Origin: Lentzea indica
GTDB taxonomy: Bacteria; Actinomycetota; Actinomycetes; Mycobacteriales; Pseudonocardiaceae
Length of the DNA stretch: 39,167 nt
Reading direction: 5' to 3'
Assembly: GCF_012184385.1 (NCBI RefSeq)
Contig: NZ_VSRL01000063.1
Coordinates: 1 to 39,167, forward strand
This document shows positions 1 through 7,883 of the stretch, piece after piece. A program made the position numbers and the translations under genes. A model generated the notes under the pieces. It made no database searches and was not told where the DNA came from. It saw nothing but the letters and a program-made list of their open reading frames with translations. Positions within the stretch are counted from its first letter, which is position 1. Every line of letters starts with the position of its first letter.

Positions 1-495
1 GACGCGGCCGCCGCCGCGGCGGGCCACCTCGTCCACGCGCACCAGGTCTGCCTCGGCGGGCGGGGCGGGCTCGCCGTCGCCCATCTTGTCGAGGCCGGGG
101 ATCGGGTTGCCGTAGGGCGAGGTGGTGGGGTTGCCGAGCAGCTTGATGAGCTTGCGCTCGACCGCCTCGCTCATCACGTGCTCCCAGCGGCATGCCTCGC
201 TGTGCACGTGCTCCCACTCGAGCCCGATGATGTCCACGAGGAGGCGCTCGGCGAGCCGGTGCTTGCGCATGACGGCGATCGCGAGGTTGCGGCCCTGCTC
301 GGTGAGCTCGAGGTGGCGGTCCTCCGCCACTATCACCAGGCCGTCGCGCTCCATGCGGCCGACGGTCTGGCTCACCGTCGGTCCACTTTGGCCAAGGCGC
401 TCGGCGATGCGGGCGCGCAGTGGCACTACGCCCTCTTCTTCGAGCTCGTAGATCGTGCGGAGATACATCTCCGTGGTGTCGATGAGGTCGTTCAC
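1..495 (-). CDS. ideR: Iron-dependent repressor IdeR/DtxR (3' end outside window)
   Basis: Fe(II)-activated DNA-binding repressor of iron uptake and storage genes. About 165 residues are present and the C-terminal SH3-like part runs off the left edge. Residues 1-70 form the winged helix ([17 protein letters not shown], then [18 protein letters not shown]). The metal ligands known for IdeR are present at the same numbering: H79, E83 and H98 (site 1) and M10, C102, E105 and H106 (site 2). The GTG at 495-493 is chosen because it gives the family N-terminus ([10 protein letters not shown]) and has an AAGGGGAG ribosome binding site about 7 nt upstream. It diverges from the sulfurtransferase gene. 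The identification is from motif recall of mycobacterial IdeR and is very secure. Confidence 0.96.
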   Translation of the reverse strand, partial: MNDLIDTTEMYLRTIYELEEEGVVPLRARIAERLGQSGPTVSQTVGRMERDGLVIVAEDRHLELTEQGRNLAIAVMRKHRLAERLLVDIIGLEWEHVHSEACRWEHVMSEAVERKLIKLLGNPTTSPYGNPIPGLDKMGDGEPAPPAEADLVRVDEVARRGGGRV

Positions 496-537
496 ACCCG
501 CTCCCCTTCGTATGGCGTCAATGGTAGTCGTGCCGGG

Positions 538-551
538 GGACACAGGTGTCC
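538..551. promoter_or_regulatory. Inverted repeat in the ideR/sulfurtransferase divergent promoter
   Basis: GGACAC-AG-GTGTCC is a perfect palindrome with 6-bp arms and a 2-nt centre. It lies midway in the 78-bp gap between the divergent ideR and sulfurtransferase starts. It could be an operator; the cognate regulator is unknown. It does not resemble the AT-rich iron box expected for IdeR. Confidence 0.35.
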
Positions 552-573
552 GCGCGGGTGCAGGATGTGAGCC

Positions 574-1427
574 GTGCATCCCTTGATCACTCCTGAGGCC
601 CTCGCCGACGCGCTGAGTGCGCGACCGGCCACCGTCGTGCTGGACGTCCGGTGGCGTCTTGGCGGGCCACCCGGACGCCAAGACTACGAGGTCAGCCACG
701 TGCCTGGCGCGGTGTACGTGGATCTGGACACCGAGCTGTCCGCCCCGCCGGGTGTCGGCGGCAGGCATCCGCTGCCGGATCCGGAGCGGTTGCAGGAGGT
801 GCTGCGCCGCGCGGGTGTGCGCGAAGGCGGCCAGGTCGTGGCGTACGACGCGGGGGACGGTTCGGTCGCCGCGCGGGTGTGGTGGCTGCTGCGGTGGGCC
901 GGATATGGCGAGGTCGCGGTGCTGGACGGCGGGTTCGCCGCCTGGGAGGCGGCCGGCTTGCCGGTGACCGCGGAGGTGCCGCCGGCCCTGACGGGTGACG
1001 CGGCTGGGGACGTTGTGGTGCGGCCTGGGCACATGCCCGTGCTGGACGCGGACGAAGCGGCGGCGCTCGCTCACGAGGGTGTGGCTGCTCGACGCGCGGG
1101 GCGGCGGCTCGGTACCGCGGCGAGACCGAGCCGGTGGACCCCAAGGCCGGGCACGTTCCGGGTGCGCTCAACGCGCCGTCGACCGGGCATGTCGGCGCGG
1201 ATGGGCGGTGGCTCGGCGAGGCGGAGCTGGCCGAGCGGTTCGCGGGCATCGGGGTGTCGGGTGACGTGGCTGTTGGTGCGTACTGCGGGTCCGGTGTGAC
1301 CGCCTCGTCCGTTGTGCTGGCGTTGGAGCTTGCCGGGATCACGTCGGCCGAGAAGCCGGCGGCGCTGTACGCCGGGTCGTGGTCCAACTGGTGTGCGTTG
1401 GACCGGGAGGTTGCGACGGGCGGTTGA
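574..1427 (+). CDS. Thiosulfate/3-mercaptopyruvate sulfurtransferase, two rhodanese domains (frame broken at about 1080-1115)
   Basis: Transfers sulfane sulfur from thiosulfate or 3-mercaptopyruvate to an acceptor through a cysteine persulfide. The GTG start at 574 follows AGGA at 562-565. The N-terminal, non-catalytic rhodanese domain reads in one frame to about 1080 ([25 protein letters not shown]). The C-terminal domain continues in another frame from about 1110 to the stop at 1427 ([14 protein letters not shown], then the active-site loop CGSGVTAS with the catalytic Cys). Between them a third frame reads WLLDAR, so two small indels are needed. Removing one G near 1090 and one from the GGGG near 1103 restores a 283-residue protein of normal length. 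The active site is intact, so sequencing error is more likely than a pseudogene. Confidence 0.85.
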
Positions 1428-1460
1428 CGCGGGCGAGCCGCGGCGTGCCGGGCTGCTGGG

Positions 1461-2075
1461 TCAGGCGTTCGGGATGCGTTCGAAGCCCTGGGTGGCGAGC
1501 TTCAGGGCGGTGGCGCAGGTGTCGATTTCCTCGATCGCCAGGACGCTCACGGAGAAGGCCGGGGTGATGACGTCCGGGTCGTCGGTCAGCATGACGGTGA
1601 CCTGGCAGTCCTCCTTGGAAGCGCTGACCTGCCACGCCGTGTTGCCGCCGATCTCGATCTGCTTCTTCTCTCCGTCCTGCTCCGCCACGTCGGGAACCGT
1701 GACCATCTGGGTGATGACGGTGGACGGGCCGGTGGTGCTGTGGATGCAGCCACCGTCCGCTGAGGACTTGCCGCCGGTGGCGGCCTCGATGTCCGCGGCT
1801 TTGAGGACGCCGCAGGTCTCCAGGCCGGTCGCCTTCTTCTTGGTGGTGATCTTCACATCGCCCGGTTTCTGGGCGCTGGGGTCCGCGGGCTTCGTGACGG
1901 AGGTGCTGGCCGGCGGCTTCTTCGAGGTCGAGGTGCGCTCGGCGGGTTCGGGGGCCGCGTTGGTGTCGGCTGTCGCGGAGCCCTTGACCTGTTCGCTGCA
2001 GCCTGTGACGGCGGCGAGGGTCAGGCCCAAGGACAGGCCCAGTGCGAGGAGAGTGGCCGCTGGTCGCAGGTGCAT
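1461..2075 (-). CDS. DUF3558-like secreted lipoprotein
   Basis: A 204-residue lipoprotein anchored on the outer face of the cell membrane. The signal sequence is residues 1-25, with lipobox AVTGC and the lipidated Cys at 26. A Lys/Thr/Ser/Pro-rich linker follows (about 30-80). The globular part opens with LETCGVLKAADIEAATGG, similar to the DUF3558 pattern in which a Cys precedes a helix with ADI/ADV-x-AA-x-G. Further Cys residues (ADGGCIHS, KEDCQV, IDTCATAL) could form disulfides. The ATG at 2075 is chosen because it places a proper signal peptide at the N-terminus; the longer upstream reading frame has none. The function of the family is unknown. It converges with the sulfurtransferase gene. 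Confidence 0.85.
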   Translation of the reverse strand: MHLRPAATLLALGLSLGLTLAAVTGCSEQVKGSATADTNAAPEPAERTSTSKKPPASTSVTKPADPSAQKPGDVKITTKKKATGLETCGVLKAADIEAATGGKSSADGGCIHSTTGPSTVITQMVTVPDVAEQDGEKKQIEIGGNTAWQVSASKEDCQVTVMLTDDPDVITPAFSVSVLAIEEIDTCATALKLATQGFERIPNA

Positions 2076-2257
2076 GTCGCCTCTGACCCTTGTTCGGTGA
2101 GATCGGTTCCGGGGTCGGGTCCCCATGTTCGTGGCCGGCAGGGTGCGCCGGCGAGGAGGGACTGTAGGCGGCTCGGGGGCCGTGGGCACGGGTCGCGGCC
2201 GGCCGGCTACCAACACGTGATCACCGGTTGGGCCGATCGGTGGGTAGGTTGCTGGCC

Positions 2258-3429
2258 ATGGGTAAGGCAGCCGCTGTTGTCTGGGACAGGTCCTTCCTCG
2301 GGTACGACCTGGGTGGCGACCATCCGCTGAATCCTGTTCGGCTCGACCTGACGGTTCGGCTCGCCACGGCGCTCGGGGTGCTTGAGGGCGTCGAGTTGCG
2401 GTCGCCCGAGGCGGCCAGTGACGAAGAGATCGAGCTGGTGCACCGGCCGGGGTATTTGAGCGCCGTGCAGGCGGCGCCCACGGCCGGGTGGGACGTCGGG
2501 CACGGGCTGGGGACACCGGACAACCCGGTGTTCGAGCGGATGCACGAGGCGTCGGCGTTGGTGGTCGGCGGGTCGCTGGCGGCGGCTCGGGCCATCGCGT
2601 CGGGTGAGGCGGATCGGGCGATCAACATCGCCGGCGGGCTGCACCACGCGATGCCGGACAGTGCGGCTGGGTTTTGCGTTTACAACGACTGTGCGGTGGC
2701 TATTGAGTGGTTGTTGCGCAACGGGGTGGAGCGCATCGCGTATGTCGATGTCGACGTGCATCACGGCGACGGGGTGCAGACGGCGTTCTGGAACGACCCA
2801 CGGGTGTTGACGATCTCGGTGCACCAGCATCCGATGAGCCTGTGGCCGGGCACCGGGTGGGCCGGCGAGGTCGGTGCGCGGGAGCCGAGGGGAGTGCGGT
2901 CAACGTGCCGTTGCCTGCGGGGACGCGAGACGGTGCCTGGTTGCGGGCGTTTCACGCGACGGTGCCGGCGCTCCTCAAGGCGTTTCGGCCGCAGGTGCTG
3001 GTCACCCAGTGCGGTGTGGACACGCACAAGGAGGATCCGCTTGCCGACCTGGCCTTGAGCGTGGACGGGCATCGGGCGATCTACCAGGCGTTCCGGGCGC
3101 TGGTGAACGAGCACGGGTACAAGTGGCTCGCGCTCGGCGGTGGCGGGTACGAGCTGCTCAGGGTCGTGCCGCGGTCGTGGACGCATCTGCTCGCGACGGT
3201 GCTGGATCGCGATGTGGACCCTGACCGGCCGTTGCCGGCGGATTGGGTCGCGCATGCGACACGGATCGCACCTGGCTGGCCTTTGCCTGCGTCGATGACG
3301 GATGGATGCGACCCTGTGCACCAGCCGTGGGGCGGGGACGCGGAGGAGCCGGTGGACAAGGCGATTCGCGACACGCGTCGTGCGGTGTTCCCCTTGCACG
3401 GACTTGATCCCGACGACCCCAGGGACTGA
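2258..3429 (+). CDS. acuC: AcuC-type histone-deacetylase-fold protein deacetylase (frame broken at about 2876-2881)
   Basis: Zn-dependent deacetylase of the class I/II histone deacetylase fold; AcuC proteins remove acetyl groups from lysines of acyl-CoA synthetases. The first part (from ATG 2258, MGKAAAVVWDRSFLGYD) carries the His pair GLHHAMPDSA and the Zn motif DVDVHHGDG. The rest is in a second frame from about 2878 to the stop at 3429 (SAVNVPLPAG, TQCGVDTHKEDPL, LALGGGGYE). Adding one base near 2876-2880 gives EVGAAGAEGSAVNV and a 390-residue protein, the usual AcuC length. All recognisable catalytic motifs survive, so this is probably a sequencing or assembly error. The acetyltransferase gene begins 5 nt after the stop, implying an operon. 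Confidence 0.88.
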
Positions 3430-3433
3430 CAAC

Positions 3434-6067
3434 GTGCCAGAACAAGACGCTGGCAGAGACCCGTTCGACTTCCCGAGGCACTGGGAGGCGGACGTCGTCC
3501 TCAGTGACGGCGGCACCGTTCACCTGCGACCGATCACGCCGGACGACGGTGAGAAGCTCAGGGAGTTCCACGGCAGGCTGTCCGAGCGGACGCGGTACTT
3601 CCGGTACTTCGGGCCCTACCCGCGGATCCCGCAACGGGACCTCGAGCGGTTCAGCACGGTCGACCACCACGACCGGGTGGCGCTCATCGCGTTGCTGGGC
3701 GACGACATCGTCGCCGTCGGGAGGTTCGACCGGCTCCATCACGGCGAGAGCGCCGAGGTGGCGTTCGTCGTCCAGGACGGGCATCAGGGGCGCGGGCTGG
3801 GCAGCATCCTGCTCGAACACCTCGCCGCCGCGGCCAGGGAGGTCGGGCTGGCGCGGTTCGAGGCCGAGGTGCTGGCCGAGAACGGGCAGATGGTCCGGGT
3901 GTTCCGCGACGCCGGCTACCAGGTCAGCAGGGCGTTCGAGGAGGGCGTGCTGCACCTGGAGTTCGCGATCGACCCCACCGACGAGTCCGTCGCTGTCGCC
4001 AGGGCCCGCGAGCAGGCCGCCGAGGCACGCAGCGTGCACAACCTGCTGCATCCCAGGTCCGTCGCGGTCATCGGCGCCTCCACCGACCCGACCAAGATCG
4101 GGCACGCGGTCCTCAAGAACCTCCTCGAAGCCGACTTCAACGGACCCGTCTACCCGGTCAACGCCGAGCACCGCGCCGTCAGAGGCGTCAGGGCCTATCC
4201 GACCGTGCTCGACATCCCCGACGACGTCGACCTCGCCGTCGTCGCCGTCCCTGCCGCCAGCGTCGACGAGGTCATGGACGGGTGCCTCGCCAAGGGCGTG
4301 AAGGCGCTCGTCGTCGTCTCCTCCGGTTACGGCGAGACGGGTCCGGACGGTCTGTCCGCCGAACGCAGACTCGCGGCCGAAGCGAGAGCGCACGGCATGC
4401 GCGTCGTCGGCCCGAACGCACTGGGCGTGCTCAACCTCGACCCCAAGGTCCGCCTCAACGCGAGCCTCGCCCCGATACTCCCGGAACGGGGCCGCGCGGG
4501 CTTCTTCTGCCAGTCCGGCGCCCTCGGCACGGCCATCCTGGCCAACGCCGCAGGCTGGGGTCTCGGCCTGTCCACGTTCGTCTCGGCGGGCAACCGCGCC
4601 GACGTCTCCGGCAACGACCTCCTGCAGTACTGGGAGACCGATCCGGCCACCGACGTCGTGCTGCTCTACCTGGAGTCGTTCGGCAACCCGCGCAAGTTCG
4701 CGAGGCTCGCGAGGCGGCTCGGGCGCACCAAGCCCATCGTCGCGGTGAAGTCCGGCCGGCACGCCGTCGTGCCCGGCCTCGCCGCCACCGCCGCGAAGGT
4801 CGACGAGGCGAGCGTGCAGGCGCTGTTCGAGCAGGCCGGCGTGATCCGGGTCGACTCGCTGGCCCAGATGTTCGACACCGCGCTCCTGCTGGCCCACCAG
4901 CCGCTGCCCAAGGGCAAGCGCGTCGCCGTCGTCGGCAACTCCACCGCCATCGGCCTGCTCGCCGCCGACACATTGCTCGCCCAGGACCTCGACCTCGCGG
5001 GCGACCCTTTCGACGTCGGTGCCCAGGCCACGCCGGAGGAGTTCGCGAAGGCGGTGAAGGAGGCCCTCGACCGCCCCGACACCGACGCCCTCGTCGTCGT
5101 GTTCGTCCCGCCGATCGCGGTCCCCGGCACCGCCTACGCCCGTGCGCTCAAAGAAGCCGCACACCGCACGAAACCGATCGTCTCCACGTTCCTCGCGGTC
5201 GAGGGCATTCCGGAAGAGCTCAAGATGCCGGGGAAAGGCTCGATCCCCAGCTACGCCAGCCCCGAACGCGCCGTGCTCGCGCTGGCCCGCGCCATCCGCT
5301 ACGCCCGCTGGCGTGCCGCACCCCAGGGCAACTTCGTCCGGCCGGAGGGCATCGACACCGCACGAGCCCGGTCCATTGTGGACGGCACAGAAGCCGAACT
5401 CAGGCTCGACGACCGCAAAGCCGTCGAGCTGCTGGAGTGTTACGGCATCGACGTCGTCCCGTTCCGCATCGCCAACAGCGCCGAGGAGGCCGTGCGGGCC
5501 GCCGACGAGCTCGGCTACCCGGTCGCGATGAAGGCCACCAGTGAACGCCTCCGTCACCGCACGGATCTCGTCGGTGTGCGGCTCGACATCGCCCAGCAGG
5601 AATCGGTCACGGCCGCCTACCACGACCTCGCCGCGCTCTCCGGCAAACCGGGCGTGTACGTGCAACGCATGGCGCCCAAGGGAGTCAGCTGCGTCCTCGG
5701 CCTGCAGGACGACCCGAGCTTCGGCACGCTGGTCTGGTTCGGACTGTCAGGTCTGGTCAGCGATCTCCTCGGCGACCGCGCCTACCGGGCAGTACCCCTC
5801 ACCGACACCGACGCCGCGGAACTCGTTGCCGCACCGAAGGCCGCACCGCTGCTCACCGGCTACCGCGGCGACGAACCCGCGGACCTGAAAGCGCTTCAGG
5901 ACCTGATACTCCGTTTGGCGGCACTGGCGGAGGACCTTCCGGAGGTGCGATCGCTGAAGCTCGAGCCGGTTCTTGCTTCTGCCGCAGGGGCTTTCGTCAG
6001 CAGTGCCCGCATCGTCATCGGGCCGCCTCCGTCCCTGCACGACGCCGGTCCGCGTCGCCTTCGTTGA
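3434..6067 (+). CDS. Pat-like protein lysine acetyltransferase: GNAT domain fused to an ADP-forming acyl-CoA synthetase domain
   Basis: An 877-residue cytoplasmic enzyme. Residues about 20-165 are a GNAT acetyltransferase (LRPITPDDGEKLREFHGRLS; acetyl-CoA pyrophosphate loop QGRGLG). From about residue 205 an NDP-forming acyl-CoA synthetase module follows: CoA-binding Rossmann part (HPRSVAVIGAS), middle ligase part (GPNALGVLN, FFCQSGALGTA with its central His position changed to Gln), and a C-terminal ATP-grasp half (VELLECYGIDVVPFRIA, GYPVAMKA). This order is typical of actinobacterial Pat enzymes that acetylate and inactivate AMP-forming acyl-CoA synthetases. The missing phosphohistidine suggests the ligase half is a sensor rather than a catalyst (inference). 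The GTG at 3434 follows AGGGA at 3421-3425 and directly follows acuC. Confidence 0.9.
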   Translation: MPEQDAGRDPFDFPRHWEADVVLSDGGTVHLRPITPDDGEKLREFHGRLSERTRYFRYFGPYPRIPQRDLERFSTVDHHDRVALIALLGDDIVAVGRFDRLHHGESAEVAFVVQDGHQGRGLGSILLEHLAAAAREVGLARFEAEVLAENGQMVRVFRDAGYQVSRAFEEGVLHLEFAIDPTDESVAVARAREQAAEARSVHNLLHPRSVAVIGASTDPTKIGHAVLKNLLEADFNGPVYPVNAEHRAVRGVRAYPTVLDIPDDVDLAVVAVPAASVDEVMDGCLAKGVKALVVVSSGYGETGPDGLSAERRLAAEARAHGMRVVGPNALGVLNLDPKVRLNASLAPILPERGRAGFFCQSGALGTAILANAAGWGLGLSTFVSAGNRADVSGNDLLQYWETDPATDVVLLYLESFGNPRKFARLARRLGRTKPIVAVKSGRHAVVPGLAATAAKVDEASVQALFEQAGVIRVDSLAQMFDTALLLAHQPLPKGKRVAVVGNSTAIGLLAADTLLAQDLDLAGDPFDVGAQATPEEFAKAVKEALDRPDTDALVVVFVPPIAVPGTAYARALKEAAHRTKPIVSTFLAVEGIPEELKMPGKGSIPSYASPERAVLALARAIRYARWRAAPQGNFVRPEGIDTARARSIVDGTEAELRLDDRKAVELLECYGIDVVPFRIANSAEEAVRAADELGYPVAMKATSERLRHRTDLVGVRLDIAQQESVTAAYHDLAALSGKPGVYVQRMAPKGVSCVLGLQDDPSFGTLVWFGLSGLVSDLLGDRAYRAVPLTDTDAAELVAAPKAAPLLTGYRGDEPADLKALQDLILRLAALAEDLPEVRSLKLEPVLASAAGAFVSSARIVIGPPPSLHDAGPRRLR

Positions 6068-6212
6068 TCGGTTACCTCAACGATTCTGTTGTCTCATTCA
6101 CTCCGAGGTATGGACATGCGTCCGATCGCCGCCTAGGTTTCCGGCATCGCCGAGCAACGCTGCCTCAGTTGCGTCGGCGCATGCCCGTGGAACCATGCTG
6201 TAAGAGGGACGA

Positions 6213-7046
6213 ATGACGCCGAGAGCGCTACTCCGCCTGGTGGCGACAACATGTGCGGCCGTGCTTCTCCTCGCCTCGTGCGCGGGTGGTGACGAGTCCA
6301 CGATGGTCGGCAAGGTCAACGCGAACGACCGTATGACCATCGCCGTGTCGTACGACCAGCCGGGCCTGTCGGTGCGCAGGCTCGACGGCTCCTACCGCGG
6401 ATTCGACATCGACGTCGCCAAGTTCATCGCGAAGGAACTGGGCGTCAAAGAGCAGAACATCGTCTGGAAGGAAGCGCAGACCGGCAACCGCGAGACGCTG
6501 CTGACCAGCGGTGAAGCCGATCTCGTCGTCTCCACCTACTCGATCACCGACAAGCGCAAGGAGACGATCGACTTCGTCGGGCCGTACTTCGTCGCGGGTC
6601 AGGACTTGCTCGTGCGCGTGAACGAGAGCCGCATCGACGGCCCCAAGTCGCTCAACGCGAGCCTGCGCCTGTGCTCCAGCGCGGGCTCCACGTCCGCCGC
6701 GTACGTGAAGGACCAGTTCGCGAAGGACGTGAACCTCGTCGAATACGCGAAGTTCAGCGACTGCGTCACCGCGCTGCTGGCCGACAACGTCGACGCCGTC
6801 ACCACCGACGACGTCATCCTCGCCGGTTATGCCGCCCAGAACCCCGAACTGCTGCGGGTCGTCGGCGACCCGTTCAGCAAGGAGGAGTACGGCGTCGGCC
6901 TGCATCGTGACGACCCCACCAGCAAGGCGAAGGTCCAGGCAGCGCTGCAGAAGATGATCGACACGGGCGCCTGGCGCAAGTCGCTGGAGGCCAACATCGG
7001 ATCTTCCGGCTACAAGATCCCCGACCCGCCCAAGCTCGCGCCCTGA
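6213..7046 (+). CDS. Glutamate/polar amino-acid ABC transporter substrate-binding lipoprotein
   Basis: A 277-residue family-3 solute-binding protein. Signal sequence 1-22, lipobox LLASC with lipid-Cys 23. The mature protein has the family landmarks MTIAVSYDQPGLS, the ligand-binding loop YRGFDIDVAKFIAKELG, and the central ADLVVSTYSITDKRKETIDFVGPYF. It is closest in style to GluB-type glutamate-binding proteins. The start has a good AGAGGGA ribosome binding site. No permease or ATPase gene adjoins, so it is an orphan that must serve a transporter encoded elsewhere. It is followed by a hairpin and then a GntR regulator. Confidence 0.92.
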   Translation: MTPRALLRLVATTCAAVLLLASCAGGDESTMVGKVNANDRMTIAVSYDQPGLSVRRLDGSYRGFDIDVAKFIAKELGVKEQNIVWKEAQTGNRETLLTSGEADLVVSTYSITDKRKETIDFVGPYFVAGQDLLVRVNESRIDGPKSLNASLRLCSSAGSTSAAYVKDQFAKDVNLVEYAKFSDCVTALLADNVDAVTTDDVILAGYAAQNPELLRVVGDPFSKEEYGVGLHRDDPTSKAKVQAALQKMIDTGAWRKSLEANIGSSGYKIPDPPKLAP

Positions 7047-7058
7047 TCACACAGGGCG
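7039..7058 (+). terminator. Hairpin terminator at the end of the solute-binding gene
   Basis: CGCCCTG (7039-7045) pairs with CAGGGCG (7052-7058) across a 6-nt loop. The stem includes the stop codon of the solute-binding gene. There is no U-run, as is usual in actinomycetes. Confidence 0.5.
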
Positions 7059-7063
7059 TGACG

Positions 7064-7069
7064 TAGGCT
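7064..7069 (+). promoter_or_regulatory. Probable -10 element of a leaderless transcript for the GntR regulator
   Basis: TAGGCT fits TANNNT and ends 8 nt before the GTG start at 7078. That spacing would put transcription start at or beside the start codon. The GTG has no Shine-Dalgarno sequence, consistent with a leaderless mRNA. Confidence 0.4.
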
Positions 7070-7077
7070 CACGCCAC

Positions 7078-7845
7078 GTGAACCGCGTCCCGCCGCACCG
7101 CGCTGATCGACCCGTTCGCGCGGGGATTCCAGAACACGGCCGAGTTCCGCGCTACTACGCGGTCAAGGCCGAGCTGTTCGACCTCGTCGAGACCCTCGGC
7201 GAAGGCACCGTCCTGCCGTCCGAACGCGAGCTCGCCGAACGGTTCTCCGTGTCGCGCGTCACTCTCCGCCAGGCCGTCAGCGAGCTGGTGCTCGAAGGCT
7301 TGCTCATCCGCCGCCAAGGCAGCGGCACGTTCGTCGCGCCGCCGAAGCTCGTCCAGCCGTTGTCGCTGGTCAGCTACACCGAGGGCATGCGCCGTCAGGG
7401 CGTCGAGCCGAACCGCACCGTGATCACGGTCGAGGAGTTCGGCGCCGACGATGGCCTGGCCCGCGACCTGATGCTCGAACCCGGCGACCCGGTCATGCAC
7501 CTGGAACGAGTCCTGCTCGCCGACGACGAACGCATCGGCCTCGAGTCGACGTACCTGAGCCTCGGCCGCTTCCCGGACCTGCTGGACAAGCTCGACCCGG
7601 CAGGATCGCTCTACGCGTGTCTCACCGAACGGCTCGGCGTGCGCTTCGCCGAGGCCGAGGAACGCGTCGAGACGGTGCTCGCCACGCCCCGTGAGGCACT
7701 GCTCATCGGCACGAACCCCGCGCTGCCGATGCTGCTGCTGCACCGCGTCTCCTACGACGTCGACGGACACCCGATCGAACGCGCCCGGTCGCTGTACCGC
7801 GGTGATCGGTTCAGCTTCGTCGCCAGGCTGCACGCGGACCGTTAG
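7078..7845 (+). CDS. GntR/HutC-family regulator, DasR-like
   Basis: A 255-residue transcription factor. Residues about 25-90 are the GntR winged helix (VPRYYAVKAELFDLVE, LPSERELAERFSVSRVTLRQA, RRQGSGTFVAPPK). Residues about 100-250 are a UTRA effector domain (LVSYTEGMRRQGVEPN, LATPREALLIGT, and the terminal SLYRGDRFSFVARL). The segments around the UTRA start and the C-terminus closely match what I recall of Streptomyces DasR, the regulator of N-acetylglucosamine use that responds to GlcN-6-P. The effector here is therefore probably a phosphorylated amino sugar (inference). No clear DasR-type operator was found in the window. It lies 38 nt upstream of the ATPase/binding-protein fusion and could be cotranscribed with it. 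Confidence 0.88.
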   Translation: MNRVPPHRADRPVRAGIPEHGRVPRYYAVKAELFDLVETLGEGTVLPSERELAERFSVSRVTLRQAVSELVLEGLLIRRQGSGTFVAPPKLVQPLSLVSYTEGMRRQGVEPNRTVITVEEFGADDGLARDLMLEPGDPVMHLERVLLADDERIGLESTYLSLGRFPDLLDKLDPAGSLYACLTERLGVRFAEAEERVETVLATPREALLIGTNPALPMLLLHRVSYDVDGHPIERARSLYRGDRFSFVARLHADR

Positions 7846-7883
7846 GAACGGAACAGAATCGGTCTCCGAAGCGTCTGAGGATC

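Noticed and set aside
3158..5665. An 835-codon open frame on the minus strand opposite the acetyltransferase gene
   Set aside because: It is the codon-shadow of a G+C-rich gene: composition is Val/Asp/Gly/Arg/His-rich without any recognisable domain, while the plus strand encodes a clear multi-domain enzyme.
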